64,000 nucleotides of DNA, taken from the NCBI RefSeq assembly GCF_003944765.1, contig NZ_RWIU01000004.1:372001-436000 (forward strand). Reading direction: 5' to 3'. A program made the position numbers and the translations under genes. The notes below the pieces were generated by a model. That model was not told where the DNA came from, searched no databases, and was given only the letters and a program-made list of their open reading frames with translations. This stretch comes from Hymenobacter perfusus. GTDB taxonomy: Bacteria; Bacteroidota; Bacteroidia; Cytophagales; Hymenobacteraceae. How positions within the stretch are numbered: the stretch's first letter is position 1; each line of letters starts with the position of its first letter. Positions 32,355-40,709 of the stretch are shown here, in pieces.

Positions 32355-33971
32355 TTATTTGCGCTTCACGGGTGCCTTTGCAGCAGGTTTAGTGATTTCA
32401 CTCACGGCTGTTTTGGCCTGCTGGTCGTTGGGGTCCAGTGTCAGGGCCTGCTGCCAGTAGGGCAGAGCGGTGGTCTTGTCGCCCTTTTGATAGTAGTAGT
32501 AACCCAGGTACTTGTTGGCCTCAATCAGGCCCGACTTGTACTTGGACGCATCTTCAGCGGCCGTAGCTACTTTGATGTACTGCTCGTAGTACGGCTTGGC
32601 TAGGCCCTGCTTGGAGTCTTTATCCATGTTTGCATTGGCCCGGGCACGCATCTGGTAGCCAGGAATGTAAGTCGGGCGCTCGGTCACTACCATGCTATAC
32701 AAGCTATCAGCCTGTGCATACTGGCTGTTGAGCTCGTAAGCGCGGCCCAGATACACTTTGTCCGTTAGCTCGCCGCCTTTGTTGGCTGCCATCCGCTGCT
32801 TCAGAACCGTAATGGCACTGGGGTAGTCTTTGGCTGCCAAGTAAGCCTGAGCCAACTCATTCTGCAGTTCGGCTGCTTTCTTGGGGTCAGCATCGATGGC
32901 CTTCTTGATGATAGCCGCGCCTTCCGTGGTTTTGCCGCCTTTGATGAGCATCTTACCGTAGTACACGTTGTCTTCGGTAATCACTTTGTTCTCAGCCTGA
33001 GCTACCTGCAGGTATTTCTGCATAGCAGCCAACGCCTCCTCGTTTTTGCCAGTTTCGTACAGGCTATAAGCCCGCAGACGGTTCATGGTGAGGTTATTGG
33101 GTTCCTTGGCCAGAACTTTATCTACCTCTACCAATGCCTCAGGATACTTCTTGGTCAGGTACAGGAACGAAGCATATTTAGCGTCCGTCGTCGAAGACTT
33201 CTCGGCCAGCGAGGAGTACTTCTGGAACTGGGTCAACGCGTCGTCGTAACGGCCGGCGAAATAGTAGGTTTCTGCCAGCGCATTATAAGCTGGCGCGTAG
33301 TTCGCATCCAAGCTAATGGCCTTGTCGAAGTTGGTTTTGGCTTCGTTGTACGAACGGGCGCGCATGTTCAGCTGACCTTTGCGCACGTACGCCTGCACGT
33401 TGTTGGGGTCGGCCAGCGAGGCGCGCTCGTAGCTATTCATCGCCTCACCACCACCGGTTTCGCTTTTTAGATACAGGTCGCCGCGGGCAATCATAAGGGC
33501 CGGATCGTCCTTGCCTTTGGCCAGCTTCTCACCGGCGCTAACGTAGGTCAGGGCTTTGGTAGCGTCCTTCACGTCTGATTCCGCGTAGGCCTGCGCAATC
33601 ATCGTGTATACCTTGGCATCCTTACCTTTCGAGGCCTTCACGGCGTTGTCGAACTGAATTTCGGCTTCGGCAACTTTACCCTGGGCCAGCGCGGCGCGGC
33701 CGGCGGCTACCATGGTCATCGGGTCTTTCTGGTTCAGAGAGACCTTGTTGAAATAGTACGCGGCCGAATCCGGCATGTCGCGCATTTGATACAGGCGGCC
33801 CAGTTCAAACGCAGTTTCGTTCGATTGGGGTGCACGCAGCAAAGCAGCACGGGCTTCGCCGTAACGCTCCAGCTCAATAGCTTTCTGAGTGCTGGTGGTC
33901 TGAGCAAGAGCGGCCGAACCGGTAACAGACAAAGCAGCGAGGAGCGTGAGCTTCCAGGGCTTAAGATTCAT
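32355..33971 (-). CDS. Exported tetratricopeptide repeat protein
   Basis: Protein of 538 aa from the ATG at 33971, chosen because it gives a clean signal peptide (MNLKPWKLTLLAALSVTGSA, then ALAQ); an ATG 16 codons earlier overlaps the upstream stop. The rest is a superhelix of about a dozen TPR units (e.g. VQAYVRKGQLNMRARSYNEA and YAPAYNALAETYYFAGRYDD), with a short C-terminal basic tail (KAPVKRK). Periplasmic or outer-membrane-associated scaffold; no enzyme domain. It is the last gene of the run exbB-exbD-exbD-tonB-tonB-membrane protein-PstS-like-TPR, so it may work with TonB energisation. Partner unknown. Confidence 0.88.
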   Translation of the reverse strand: MNLKPWKLTLLAALSVTGSAALAQTTSTQKAIELERYGEARAALLRAPQSNETAFELGRLYQMRDMPDSAAYYFNKVSLNQKDPMTMVAAGRAALAQGKVAEAEIQFDNAVKASKGKDAKVYTMIAQAYAESDVKDATKALTYVSAGEKLAKGKDDPALMIARGDLYLKSETGGGEAMNSYERASLADPNNVQAYVRKGQLNMRARSYNEAKTNFDKAISLDANYAPAYNALAETYYFAGRYDDALTQFQKYSSLAEKSSTTDAKYASFLYLTKKYPEALVEVDKVLAKEPNNLTMNRLRAYSLYETGKNEEALAAMQKYLQVAQAENKVITEDNVYYGKMLIKGGKTTEGAAIIKKAIDADPKKAAELQNELAQAYLAAKDYPSAITVLKQRMAANKGGELTDKVYLGRAYELNSQYAQADSLYSMVVTERPTYIPGYQMRARANANMDKDSKQGLAKPYYEQYIKVATAAEDASKYKSGLIEANKYLGYYYYQKGDKTTALPYWQQALTLDPNDQQAKTAVSEITKPAAKAPVKRK

Positions 33972-34018
33972 GAGCAAAAGGTTTGGTGAAAAGACTTGGG
34001 AAGGAAGAGAAAACAGCA

Positions 34019-34978
34019 TTAGTTGGGCTTTACTTCAATCATGCGTACTTGGCCGGTGGCGGGCATTAGGCCCGCTTTCAGCATGATGAGCTGCCCTTTA
34101 TTGCCTGCCAGGAAGGATGCAAAACCGGTGCCAAGTCCGGCCCGGGCTTCCCGGCTGATAACGTACAGCTCCCGGCGCAGCGGATAAGTTTTCTGGGCCA
34201 GATACGCCTGATAAGGCTGAACGTAATCGGATGAAACCGAGCCGGTAGCTTTCGGACTAATACCAGCAACCCGCACACGGCTCAGAAACTTCGGAACCTT
34301 GGGGTCATCCCGGTCACTTATCCAGTTCACCCCAATTACCCCAATAGCGTTGGGATGAGTAGCAACGTAATCTAACAGTGCCGGGTTCGATTTAGAGGCA
34401 AAAACTCCTTTGGCCAGAGCTCCGCCGCGAGTTACTGAGTCCTGCACGAAGCGGGCCGTGCTGGAGTTGTTGTTGTCGAATACCGCCGTGATGGTACCCA
34501 GTTTATTCTTCGCGCTTAGCTGGCTCCACTGCGTTAGCTTACCCGTGAAAATGCCCTGCAGTTGCGCAATGGTCAGCAAAGAGTCAGCATTGCTCGGGTG
34601 TACGATAATGGCCACACCATCTACCCCGATACGAATGGTGCGCGGTTCCAACTTCTGGCGCTGGAACGTAGCCCGTTCGTCAGCAGTCAGGTCACGCGCG
34701 ACAATGGCGAGACGTATGCTGTCCTTGAGGAAAGCCTGCATTACATCCAGCTCCGGCTTGTACTGCGCCTGAATGTGGGCACTAGGATACAGCTTCTGGA
34801 ACGTGTCTACCTGTGACGTCAGAATAGGAGCAAACGTCTCATCTACACCAATCCGGATGGTACCGCTGCTGGTCGTATCCAACTCTTGCTGGCTACCGGA
34901 CGAGCTATTGCCGCAACCAACCAACAATGAGCCACACAGCAAACTCGCTCCGATACTCCAAAAGTTACTACGCTTCAT
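34019..34978 (-). CDS. PstS-like substrate-binding lipoprotein
   Basis: Lipoprotein of 319 aa with the type II periplasmic binding fold of the PstS (phosphate-binding) family. The signal ends in the lipobox LLVGCG (Cys 22). SGTIRIGVDETFAPILTSQV, GVAIIVHPSNADSLLTIAQL, GIFTGKLTQWSQL and FDNNNSSTARFVQDSV follow the PstS order. No pstABC or phoU genes are nearby; instead it is within the exb-tonB gene run, overlapping the preceding small membrane protein by 11 nt. So ligand and partner may differ from phosphate transport. The upstream in-frame ATG at 35128 is rejected since it covers the neighbour. Confidence 0.86.
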   Translation of the reverse strand: MKRSNFWSIGASLLCGSLLVGCGNSSSGSQQELDTTSSGTIRIGVDETFAPILTSQVDTFQKLYPSAHIQAQYKPELDVMQAFLKDSIRLAIVARDLTADERATFQRQKLEPRTIRIGVDGVAIIVHPSNADSLLTIAQLQGIFTGKLTQWSQLSAKNKLGTITAVFDNNNSSTARFVQDSVTRGGALAKGVFASKSNPALLDYVATHPNAIGVIGVNWISDRDDPKVPKFLSRVRVAGISPKATGSVSSDYVQPYQAYLAQKTYPLRRELYVISREARAGLGTGFASFLAGNKGQLIMLKAGLMPATGQVRMIEVKPN

Positions 34979-35222
34979 CCTGATTTTTTTTGAAATGTTG
35001 CTGGTAGGTGCGGACAAATCTAATGATTCCGTAAAAAACGAAGACGGCCGCCAATAAGCGGCGCGGGGTATCAGTGAGGCCAAACAGGCCGGCCGGTGAA
35101 AACCAGAGGAACACCCCCACGCAGGCATACAAAGCCGACATGATCAAAGTAAAGTAGCGCACCACAGTCGGTTGGCTGCGGTTGCCTAACCGTTCATCGG
35201 TGGTCGGACGTTCAGGAATCAT
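34968..35222 (-). CDS. Small two-helix membrane protein
   Basis: A 84-aa protein with a polar N-terminus (about 1-22), two hydrophobic helices (about 23-43, YFTLIMSALYACVGVFLWF, and 56-70, LLAAVFVFYGIIRFV) and a basic/acidic tail. Its 3' end overlaps the start of the PstS-like gene by 11 nt (34968-34978), a sign of translational coupling. Not a named family to me, but such a small gene at this position is familiar in Bacteroidetes exb-tonB clusters. Possibly an accessory of the ExbBD/TonB complex; that is inference. Confidence 0.75.
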   Translation of the reverse strand: MIPERPTTDERLGNRSQPTVVRYFTLIMSALYACVGVFLWFSPAGLFGLTDTPRRLLAAVFVFYGIIRFVRTYQQHFKKNQDEA

Positions 35223-35335
35223 AGCGGGCGAAAAAGCAGGTTGTTAACTCATAAACGTGAAAACGGCACGTTTTTGTTCGATTGTCTCTGGTTTTGAAAC
35301 AGCAGAACCAAATATGGAAAGCGCAAAAAAAGCCA

Positions 35336-35370
35336 AAAAACGGCTGGGTTTATGCATCCCAGCCGTTTTT
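35336..35370. terminator. Terminator after the first TonB gene
   Basis: 13-bp stem, AAAAACGGCTGGG (35336-35348) with its complement 35358-35370, 9-nt loop. T-runs exist on both strands. On the minus strand it follows tonB (35419) and precedes the small membrane protein, so it may end or attenuate the transcript there. Confidence 0.75.
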
Positions 35371-35418
35371 CGACTTCCGAAAAACCAATTCACAAAAGTC
35401 TATGTAGTAAGCTGGCCG

Positions 35419-36249
35419 CTACTCGTATTTAAACGTGATAGGCAGCGTATAGCGCACCGGCACCGCGTGGTTGTTCTGGTAGCCCGGTTTCCAGGCCGGC
35501 ATCTGCCTGATTACCCGGCCGGCCTCTTCATCGGTGCCGTAGCCCAGGCCCTTTAAAACAGTAACATCGTTGATGGTCCCGTCGGTGTTCACGGTAAATG
35601 ACATGAACACCTTACCTTCCACGCCCGCCCGCAAGGCCTGCGCTGGATAGTGCAGCTGTTTCTGCAGGTATTTGATAAGCGCGGCATTGCCTCCCATAAA
35701 TTCCGGCATCTGTTCTACATGCACAAAAGGCTGGGTTACGGCCGGGGCAGCGGGTTTGGTGGCGGTGTCATTACCTACCGGTCCGCTAACAATGGTAGTG
35801 CCGCCATTGCCCACTCTGGCTATATCGCCTACCACAACCGGCCCATCTGCAATGACAGGGGCTAGATCGTCCGGTTTCGGCACGTCTTTCACCTGCTCAT
35901 CCGGAGCCACCCGCGTTGGGATAACGGTGACGGGCCGCACAACCACCGTAACCGTGGCCGGCGGCTCAACGGCAGCAGTTGGGGGCGTAATAGTAGTAGG
36001 ATCACGAAGAAGCGTTACTACCGGACCTTTTGGTTCAACGATAGGCGGTACATCTGCTACAGGCCAGATACGTTGCACCAGTACGGGTACTGCAATCAGA
36101 ACTAAGGCCAAGGCAATGGAGATGGTCACGGCTTTGGCAACGTGCTGACCATACACTTTGCGCAGGACGTACGCCCCGTAGGCCTTGTTGCGGCCCTCGA
36201 ACACCATGTCGTCGAGGGATGGGAGGGAGGTGTGAGCGGCTGTGGTCAT
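35419..36249 (-). CDS. TonB family protein (copy 1, nearer the PstS-like gene)
   Basis: Energy-transducing TonB, 276 aa. Cytoplasmic N-terminus with the Bacteroidetes motif SLDDMVFEGRNKAYGAYVLR, one TM helix (about 40-60, AVTISIALALVLIAVPVLV), a periplasmic linker rich in Val, Pro and Thr (about 65-170) and a C-terminal TonB domain (about 185-276) with EQMPEFMGGNAALIKYLQKQ, YPAQALRAGVEGKVFMSFTV and AVPVRYTLPITFKYE. It is a paralogue of the TonB at 36489 (near-identical N-terminal motif) with a wholly different linker. It opens after a terminator hairpin, so it may have its own promoter. Confidence 0.93.
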   Translation of the reverse strand: MTTAAHTSLPSLDDMVFEGRNKAYGAYVLRKVYGQHVAKAVTISIALALVLIAVPVLVQRIWPVADVPPIVEPKGPVVTLLRDPTTITPPTAAVEPPATVTVVVRPVTVIPTRVAPDEQVKDVPKPDDLAPVIADGPVVVGDIARVGNGGTTIVSGPVGNDTATKPAAPAVTQPFVHVEQMPEFMGGNAALIKYLQKQLHYPAQALRAGVEGKVFMSFTVNTDGTINDVTVLKGLGYGTDEEAGRVIRQMPAWKPGYQNNHAVPVRYTLPITFKYE

Positions 36250-36422
36250 GGGCTGGATAGGTTAAGTGAACGATGGACTGGTACAAACCCGGAACGCGTA
36301 AAGCCAAACCTCCTTTCTCCCGCACATGCTTACTGGCTGGCTTTCAGATATTCAACGCAGCTCCAAAGAGTGGTAGTATGCGAGCCTACTATATTTTTTT
36401 ATTGGAGTATAGGAAAAAAAAA

Positions 36423-36452
36423 CCCCGAGCCGGACTCGCGTCCAACTCGGGG
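36423..36452. terminator. Terminator between the two TonB genes
   Basis: Stem CCCCGAG (36423-36429) / CTCGGGG (36446-36452) with an inner GGAC/GTCC stem and TCGC loop. A run of A on the left means a run of U on the minus strand: it fits a terminator after the exbB-exbD-exbD-tonB operon. Confidence 0.78.
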
Positions 36453-36488
36453 CTTATGTTACTTCTGGTCGTAGCCAGAGGGTAAAAC

Positions 36489-37319
36489 TTACTTGATGGC
36501 GAAGGTCACCGGAACCGTGTAATACACGGGCACTGGACGACCATTCTGACGGCCGGGGGTAAAGCGGGGCAGGTTCTTGATAACGCGGAGCGACTCTTCG
36601 TCGCAACCGGCACCAATGCCTTTCTGCACTTCAGCACCCGTAACACTACCATCGGCACCAACTACGAATTTGATGAAAACTTTGCCTTCCACCTGGTTAC
36701 GCAGTGCCATAGCGGGGTATTTGATGTTTTTGCCGATATATGCCAGCAAAGCTTCAACACCACCGGGGAAAACCGGCATTTGTTCTACGTAGGTGTAGGG
36801 TTTGGTTTCTACCACTTCCTCTACCGCTTTCGTACCTTCACCGGGCTCCAAACCGGCCAAGTCGGCGGGGTTGTCGGTGTTGCCTTTTACGGTTTCGTTG
36901 GCTACCACTTTTTCCTTCAATTCTTCCTGGTCCGGAATTTCTTCCTGCTTGCGTACCTCTTCATCTTTCTTGATGACCGGTGGCACAAACTTTACCGTGG
37001 AGAGCTTTGGCGGCGGCGGTGGCGGCGCGTCTGGTGGCGGCGGCGGTGGGGGTGGCGGCTTGGTGGCATCCAGCGGTGGGGCTTCCAGCGTATTCACCGT
37101 CAGCATTTTGTCATCTACTACCACCTCTTCTTTCTTCAACATGCGGGCCACCAGGGGAAACGCAATGAGAAGAGCAAAGACGGCAATGGCGATGAGAACT
37201 GCCCGGGTTACGTGCTTGCCATATACCCGCCGGATTACGTAGGCGCCATAGGCCTTATTGCGCCCCTCGAAGACTATGTCGTCGAGGCTTGCCTGGGCCA
37301 ACTGCGAGTTGTCCATCAT
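36489..37319 (-). CDS. TonB family protein (copy 2, in the exbBD operon)
   Basis: TonB of 276 aa. N-terminal motif SLDDIVFEGRNKAYGAYVIR, TM helix at about 40-58, then a proline-rich periplasmic linker (about 85-115, runs of eight or more Pro) followed by Lys/Glu-rich sequence (about 118-160), and the C-terminal domain with EQMPVFPGGVEALLAYIGKN, YPAMALRNQVEGKVFIKFVV and VPVYYTVPVTFAIK. The start ATGATG overlaps the TGA stop of exbD by four bases, indicating translational coupling. ATG at 37319 or 37316 may be used. It probably links ExbBD to TonB-dependent receptors. Confidence 0.95.
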   Translation of the reverse strand: MMDNSQLAQASLDDIVFEGRNKAYGAYVIRRVYGKHVTRAVLIAIAVFALLIAFPLVARMLKKEEVVVDDKMLTVNTLEAPPLDATKPPPPPPPPPDAPPPPPPKLSTVKFVPPVIKKDEEVRKQEEIPDQEELKEKVVANETVKGNTDNPADLAGLEPGEGTKAVEEVVETKPYTYVEQMPVFPGGVEALLAYIGKNIKYPAMALRNQVEGKVFIKFVVGADGSVTGAEVQKGIGAGCDEESLRVIKNLPRFTPGRQNGRPVPVYYTVPVTFAIK

Positions 37320-37840
37320 AATCCAGAAGATGTAATGAGTTCCTGGTCATTCTTCGCAATGTCTACCAGCGCGTACTTTTTGGTACCCGTGATGTTCATT
37401 TCATCGAGAATATCGACCATATTCTTGTAGTTCGAGTCGTCGGCGGGCTTGATCAGTACTACCAGCTGAGGGTTCCGCTTGCGCTCCAGAAGCACTTGGC
37501 GAATACCTTCGGCACCGTAGTTTGATAGCTTCAGCTCGGGCTTCACTTCTCCGCTCAGCAGGCCGTCGTAGTAGTAAAGCTTGTTGTCCTTACCGAGCAG
37601 CAGCGTCAAGGCATTCGATGCTTTGATGGCTGGCGGCTCAGGGTCATCGGCCTTCGGCTTTACCGGCATCGCCACTTCCATAACGGTGGGCTTGCTGAAG
37701 GTGGTGGTGAGCATGAAGAAGGTGAGCAACAGGAAGGCAAGGTCTACCATCGGGGTCATGTCGATTTTGGTCGACATTTTCTTGGCCCGCTTTTTCCCGC
37801 CTTTACCGGAGTCACCTCCTGATTGTTGTATTTCTGCCAT
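37316..37840 (-). CDS. exbD: ExbD family protein (second exbD)
   Basis: Inner-membrane component of the proton-driven ExbB-ExbD-TonB motor, 174 aa. A basic N-terminus (KGGKKRAKKMSTKI) precedes the single TM segment DMTPMVDLAFLLLTFFMLTT (about 28-47), whose Asp is the proton-pathway residue. The periplasmic domain (about 55-174) includes LTLLLGKDNKLYYYDGLLSG and NPQLVVLIKPADDSNYKNMV and ends DEMNITGTKKYALVDIA plus a short tail. It is 11 nt after the other exbD and overlaps tonB by 4 nt. Confidence 0.94.
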   Translation of the reverse strand: MAEIQQSGGDSGKGGKKRAKKMSTKIDMTPMVDLAFLLLTFFMLTTTFSKPTVMEVAMPVKPKADDPEPPAIKASNALTLLLGKDNKLYYYDGLLSGEVKPELKLSNYGAEGIRQVLLERKRNPQLVVLIKPADDSNYKNMVDILDEMNITGTKKYALVDIAKNDQELITSSGL

Positions 37841-37851
37841 GTCTGTGCGGA

Positions 37852-38481
37852 TTAATTACCGGCTACTGGTTTGGTTTCCAGATCGGTAATGAGATTGAAC
37901 CGGTTAATGTTCTTCTCCTGCATCAGCTTGATGACTTTCCTTACTGTTGGTACGTCCGTCTTGCCGTCACCCTTGATGGCCACGTACTGCGGCTTACCAT
38001 AGGCTGATTTACGGCTGAGCTGCTGCGCGGTCTGCACCCACTCGATGAACTGGTTGTTAAGTGAGTCGGATGGAATACCATCCTGCTCCACTTTCTTGCG
38101 CTGCTCGCTGTCGAGGCTAAGCAGGGCCGGCAGTTTTTCGATGGGGGTACCGAAGCTCGATGCTACGCCTTTGAAAGCCTGAATCTGGGCGGCCGTGAAG
38201 CTCACACCATATTTGGCTCCCACCTGCGTCAGCAAATCGGACTTGATAGCGTCATCATCTACGCCGAAGAATACGCGCTTCTTGTCGTCAACCGCAATGG
38301 TAATTACGTGTGACTCCGGCAGGCGGATTTCCGAGGTAGAGGAGGGCGTATCCACCACCACAGCCTCTTCTGGGGCAAACTTGGTGGTGAGCATGAAGAA
38401 AGTCACCAGCAGGAAGGCCAAGTCCACCATCGGGGTCATATCCAGCGACGGCGAGGTTCTATGAGGCTTTACTTTGGGCAT
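37852..38481 (-). CDS. exbD: ExbD family protein (first exbD)
   Basis: ExbD/TolR-like protein of 209 aa. TM segment LDMTPMVDLAFLLVTFFMLT at about 13-32 with the key Asp; the periplasmic domain is about 35 residues longer than in the second ExbD because of an insertion around 75-130 (AKYGVSFTAAQIQAFKGVAS and following). The C-terminus YVAIKGDGKTDVPTVRKVIK and MQEKNINRFNLITDL is the usual ExbD closing fold. Two different ExbD proteins suggest a heteromeric ExbD dimer, as inferred for other Bacteroidetes. Confidence 0.94.
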   Translation of the reverse strand: MPKVKPHRTSPSLDMTPMVDLAFLLVTFFMLTTKFAPEEAVVVDTPSSTSEIRLPESHVITIAVDDKKRVFFGVDDDAIKSDLLTQVGAKYGVSFTAAQIQAFKGVASSFGTPIEKLPALLSLDSEQRKKVEQDGIPSDSLNNQFIEWVQTAQQLSRKSAYGKPQYVAIKGDGKTDVPTVRKVIKLMQEKNINRFNLITDLETKPVAGN

Positions 38482-38552
38482 TGCTGGTGTCGTTTAGTAG
38501 CGTTATTCAGAAACGAAGTAACCTCTGCTTTAGTGCGTTGCGGCACTAAAAA

Positions 38553-39437
38553 TTAAGCAGGGTGGCTATGGTCGGTTTCGCCGTGCTGAGCAGCGAAGGT
38601 CTGAATGATGCTGAAACCAGCTTCGTCGATGCTGTAGGTCAGCTCGTCAATTTTGCTGGTGAAGAAGTTGTAGGCTACGATGGCCAGGGCCGACGTACCG
38701 ATACCCAGTGCCGTGTTGATCAGAGCTTCCGAAATACCGTTAGCCAGACCTACTGCATCAGGAGCACCACCTTGGGCCAGAGCCGAGAAGGCCTTGATCA
38801 TACCCAGTACCGTACCGATCAGACCGGTCAGCGTAGCTACCGAAGCCAAGGTTGAGATGATAACGAGGTTTTTCTCCAGCATTGGCAGCTCCAGCGCCGT
38901 CGATTCTTCGATTTCCTTCTGGATGGCCAGTACTTTCTGGTCTTTCTCCATGTTGCGCTCACGCGACATCTCTTGGTATTTCACCAGACCGGCACGTACT
39001 ACGTTGGCTACCGAGCCTTTCTGCTGGTCGCAGGTAGCAATGGCGCCCGTGATGTCGTTCACGTTCAGTTTCTGACGGATGGTGCGAACGAAGGTTTCGA
39101 TGCTTTTCGAACCTTTGGCGCGGCTGATGGTCAAGGCGCGCTCAATCGAGAAGATGAATACGCACAGGAACATGGTCATCAGGACCGGTACTACCGGACC
39201 ACCTTTGTACACTACACCGAAGTAGTCGCCGGCGAGGGGGTTGTTGTCATGGTTACCACCTTGGAAGTGGCTCCCGTCGCCCAGGATAAAGATGAAGATC
39301 AATACGCTGACAACAAACGCCGCCAAAATGGCGATAACGGCAAACGAGGATGAACCACCGCCCTTGGACTCGCTCTTAGGCGCGGCAGCAGCGGCGGGCC
39401 GGGCCGCAGGCTTGTTCATGGCATTCTTTTGTTCCAT
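38553..39437 (-). CDS. exbB: ExbB/TolQ/MotA family proton channel
   Basis: First gene of the exb-tonB operon; 294 aa. An Ala/Lys-rich N-terminus (about 1-30) precedes TM1 (32-52, FAVIAILAAFVVSVLIFIFI), a periplasmic loop, TM2 (about 77-98, VPVLMTMFLCVFIFSIERAL), a large cytoplasmic domain with the channel motif KNLVIISTLASVATLTGLIG (about 190-215) and TM4 NGISEALINTALGIGTSALA. The Thr-rich and SEALI/TALGIG motifs are those of ExbB and line the proton path. Forms the pentamer around the two ExbD chains. Start taken at 39437, a second Met at codon 7 is possible. Confidence 0.94.
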   Translation of the reverse strand: MEQKNAMNKPAARPAAAAAPKSESKGGGSSSFAVIAILAAFVVSVLIFIFILGDGSHFQGGNHDNNPLAGDYFGVVYKGGPVVPVLMTMFLCVFIFSIERALTISRAKGSKSIETFVRTIRQKLNVNDITGAIATCDQQKGSVANVVRAGLVKYQEMSRERNMEKDQKVLAIQKEIEESTALELPMLEKNLVIISTLASVATLTGLIGTVLGMIKAFSALAQGGAPDAVGLANGISEALINTALGIGTSALAIVAYNFFTSKIDELTYSIDEAGFSIIQTFAAQHGETDHSHPA

Positions 39438-39619
39438 TGTTCCGGAGAATTAGTGGGTTGTTGGTGAAAGGTTGAACGTACGGGTAAAAAAAAGAAAAAC
39501 GCTTGGCTGCCTGTTAACGAGTGAACTCTGCTCACCCGCACGCTGCTTAGGTGCCCGAAGGCTGGCAGTGTGGGTCTGCTCGTGTGCGAAGTCCGTCCCA
39601 AAAACAGGGGTAGCCTTGG

Positions 39620-39652
39620 CAAACCTAAATAAAAAACCTGAGTGCCGCCAAA
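39620..39652 (-). promoter_or_regulatory. Promoter of the exbB-exbD-exbD-tonB operon
   Basis: TAGGTTTG on the minus strand (39627-39620) matches TAnnTTTG, with TTTG at 39652-39649, 21 nt upstream. The expected start of transcription is near 39613, leaving a leader of about 175 nt before exbB. The rest of the 39438-39707 gap shows no other feature I can name. Confidence 0.6.
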
Positions 39653-39707
39653 TGAAAAATGGGTTTAAACGCTTTAAACCGATGTGGACCTCAAAAAAAG
39701 GCTATTT

Positions 39708-40541
39708 TTATTGCGTTCTTTCACTGTTGCCTCTAGGTAGCCTTTTGGCCTGCTCCCAATAAACGTCCATCTGAGCTAACGTAAGTTGATGTAGCTGGTG
39801 GCCGTCCTGCGCCGCCTGGGTTTCAAGATACTGAAAGCGGTGAATGAACTTTCGGTTAGTGCGTTCCAGTGCCTCTTCCGGGTTGATGCCCGCGTGCCGG
39901 GCAAAGTTGATGAGCGAAAACAGCAGGTCGCCAAATTCGGCAGCGGCCCGTTCCTGGTTGATTTCTGCGGCCGGAAGTCCGGAAAACTCCGCTCCGAACT
40001 CCGAAAGTTCCTCCTGCACCTTTTCCCAGACCTGCTCCGGCTGCTCCCAATCGAAGCCGGCCCCGCGTGCTTTTTCCTGAATGCGCATGGCCTTTACCAG
40101 CGCCGGTAACGACGAGGGTACGCCGCCCAGAACCGAAGAGTTGCCTTTCTCCTGAAGTTTCAGCTGCTCCCAGTTGCGCTTCACGGTTTCTTCGTCCTCA
40201 GCTTTTACGTCGCCGTAAATGTGCGGGTGGCGGAAGATAAGCTTCTCACACTGGGCGTTGAGCACGTCGGCAATATCGAAGGCACCCTGCTCGCTGGCTA
40301 TTTTGGCGTAGAAGGTCAGGTGCAGCATCACGTCGCCGAGTTCCTTTTTCAGGTCGGGCAAATCGTGGCGGATGATGGCGTCACTGAGCTCGTAGGTTTC
40401 CTCAATGGTGAGGTGGCGCAGGCTTTCCAGGGTCTGTTTCCGGTCCCAGGGGCACTCGGCGCGCAAACGGTCCAGTACATCGAGCAGGCGGCCGAAGGCT
40501 TCCAGTTGGGCCGGCCGGCGGGCAGCGGTGTTATATTCCAT
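39708..40541 (-). CDS. mazG: MazG nucleoside triphosphate pyrophosphohydrolase
   Basis: House-cleaning enzyme that hydrolyses (d)NTPs to monophosphate and pyrophosphate; MazG also tunes stringent-response nucleotide levels. 277 aa with two MazG domains: first at about 15-125 (LRAECPWDRKQTLESLRHLT, IEETYELSDAI and KKELGDVMLHLTFYAKIA), second at about 170-260 (VQEELSEFGAEFSG, AAAEFGDLLFSLINFARHAG). The E-E-D clusters binding Mg are intact in both. Its own near-leaderless promoter is at 40554-40547. Divergent from glmM. Confidence 0.94.
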   Translation of the reverse strand: MEYNTAARRPAQLEAFGRLLDVLDRLRAECPWDRKQTLESLRHLTIEETYELSDAIIRHDLPDLKKELGDVMLHLTFYAKIASEQGAFDIADVLNAQCEKLIFRHPHIYGDVKAEDEETVKRNWEQLKLQEKGNSSVLGGVPSSLPALVKAMRIQEKARGAGFDWEQPEQVWEKVQEELSEFGAEFSGLPAAEINQERAAAEFGDLLFSLINFARHAGINPEEALERTNRKFIHRFQYLETQAAQDGHQLHQLTLAQMDVYWEQAKRLPRGNSERTQ

Positions 40542-40546
40542 TAGGC

Positions 40547-40554
40547 CAAATATA
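40547..40554 (-). promoter_or_regulatory. -7 element for mazG
   Basis: TATATTTG on the minus strand matches TAnnTTTG and ends 5 nt before the ATG at 40541, so the message should be leaderless or nearly so. Confidence 0.6.
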
Positions 40555-40653
40555 CAACGGCTTACGGCTTTTGTGGTAGCTACACGAATAGGATCATGGT
40601 GGGCTTCATCCAGACGGGCAGATTCTTTCGTAGGGAAAGCAGGACTGGTTGGC

Positions 40654-40661
40654 TACTTTTG
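40654..40661 (+). promoter_or_regulatory. -7 element for glmM
   Basis: TACTTTTG, an exact match to TAnnTTTG, 48 nt before the GTG at 40710. Divergent from the mazG promoter about 100 nt away; the two share the 40542-40709 gap. Confidence 0.58.
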
Positions 40662-40709
40662 CGGCCTCATTTCGCCGACTCTCGCACTTTCAACATAGCA
40701 CAACATACT

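Noticed and set aside
34019..35128. Longer PstS-like protein starting at 35128
   Set aside because: It would cover most of the small membrane protein gene; the ATG at 34978 gives a proper lipoprotein signal.
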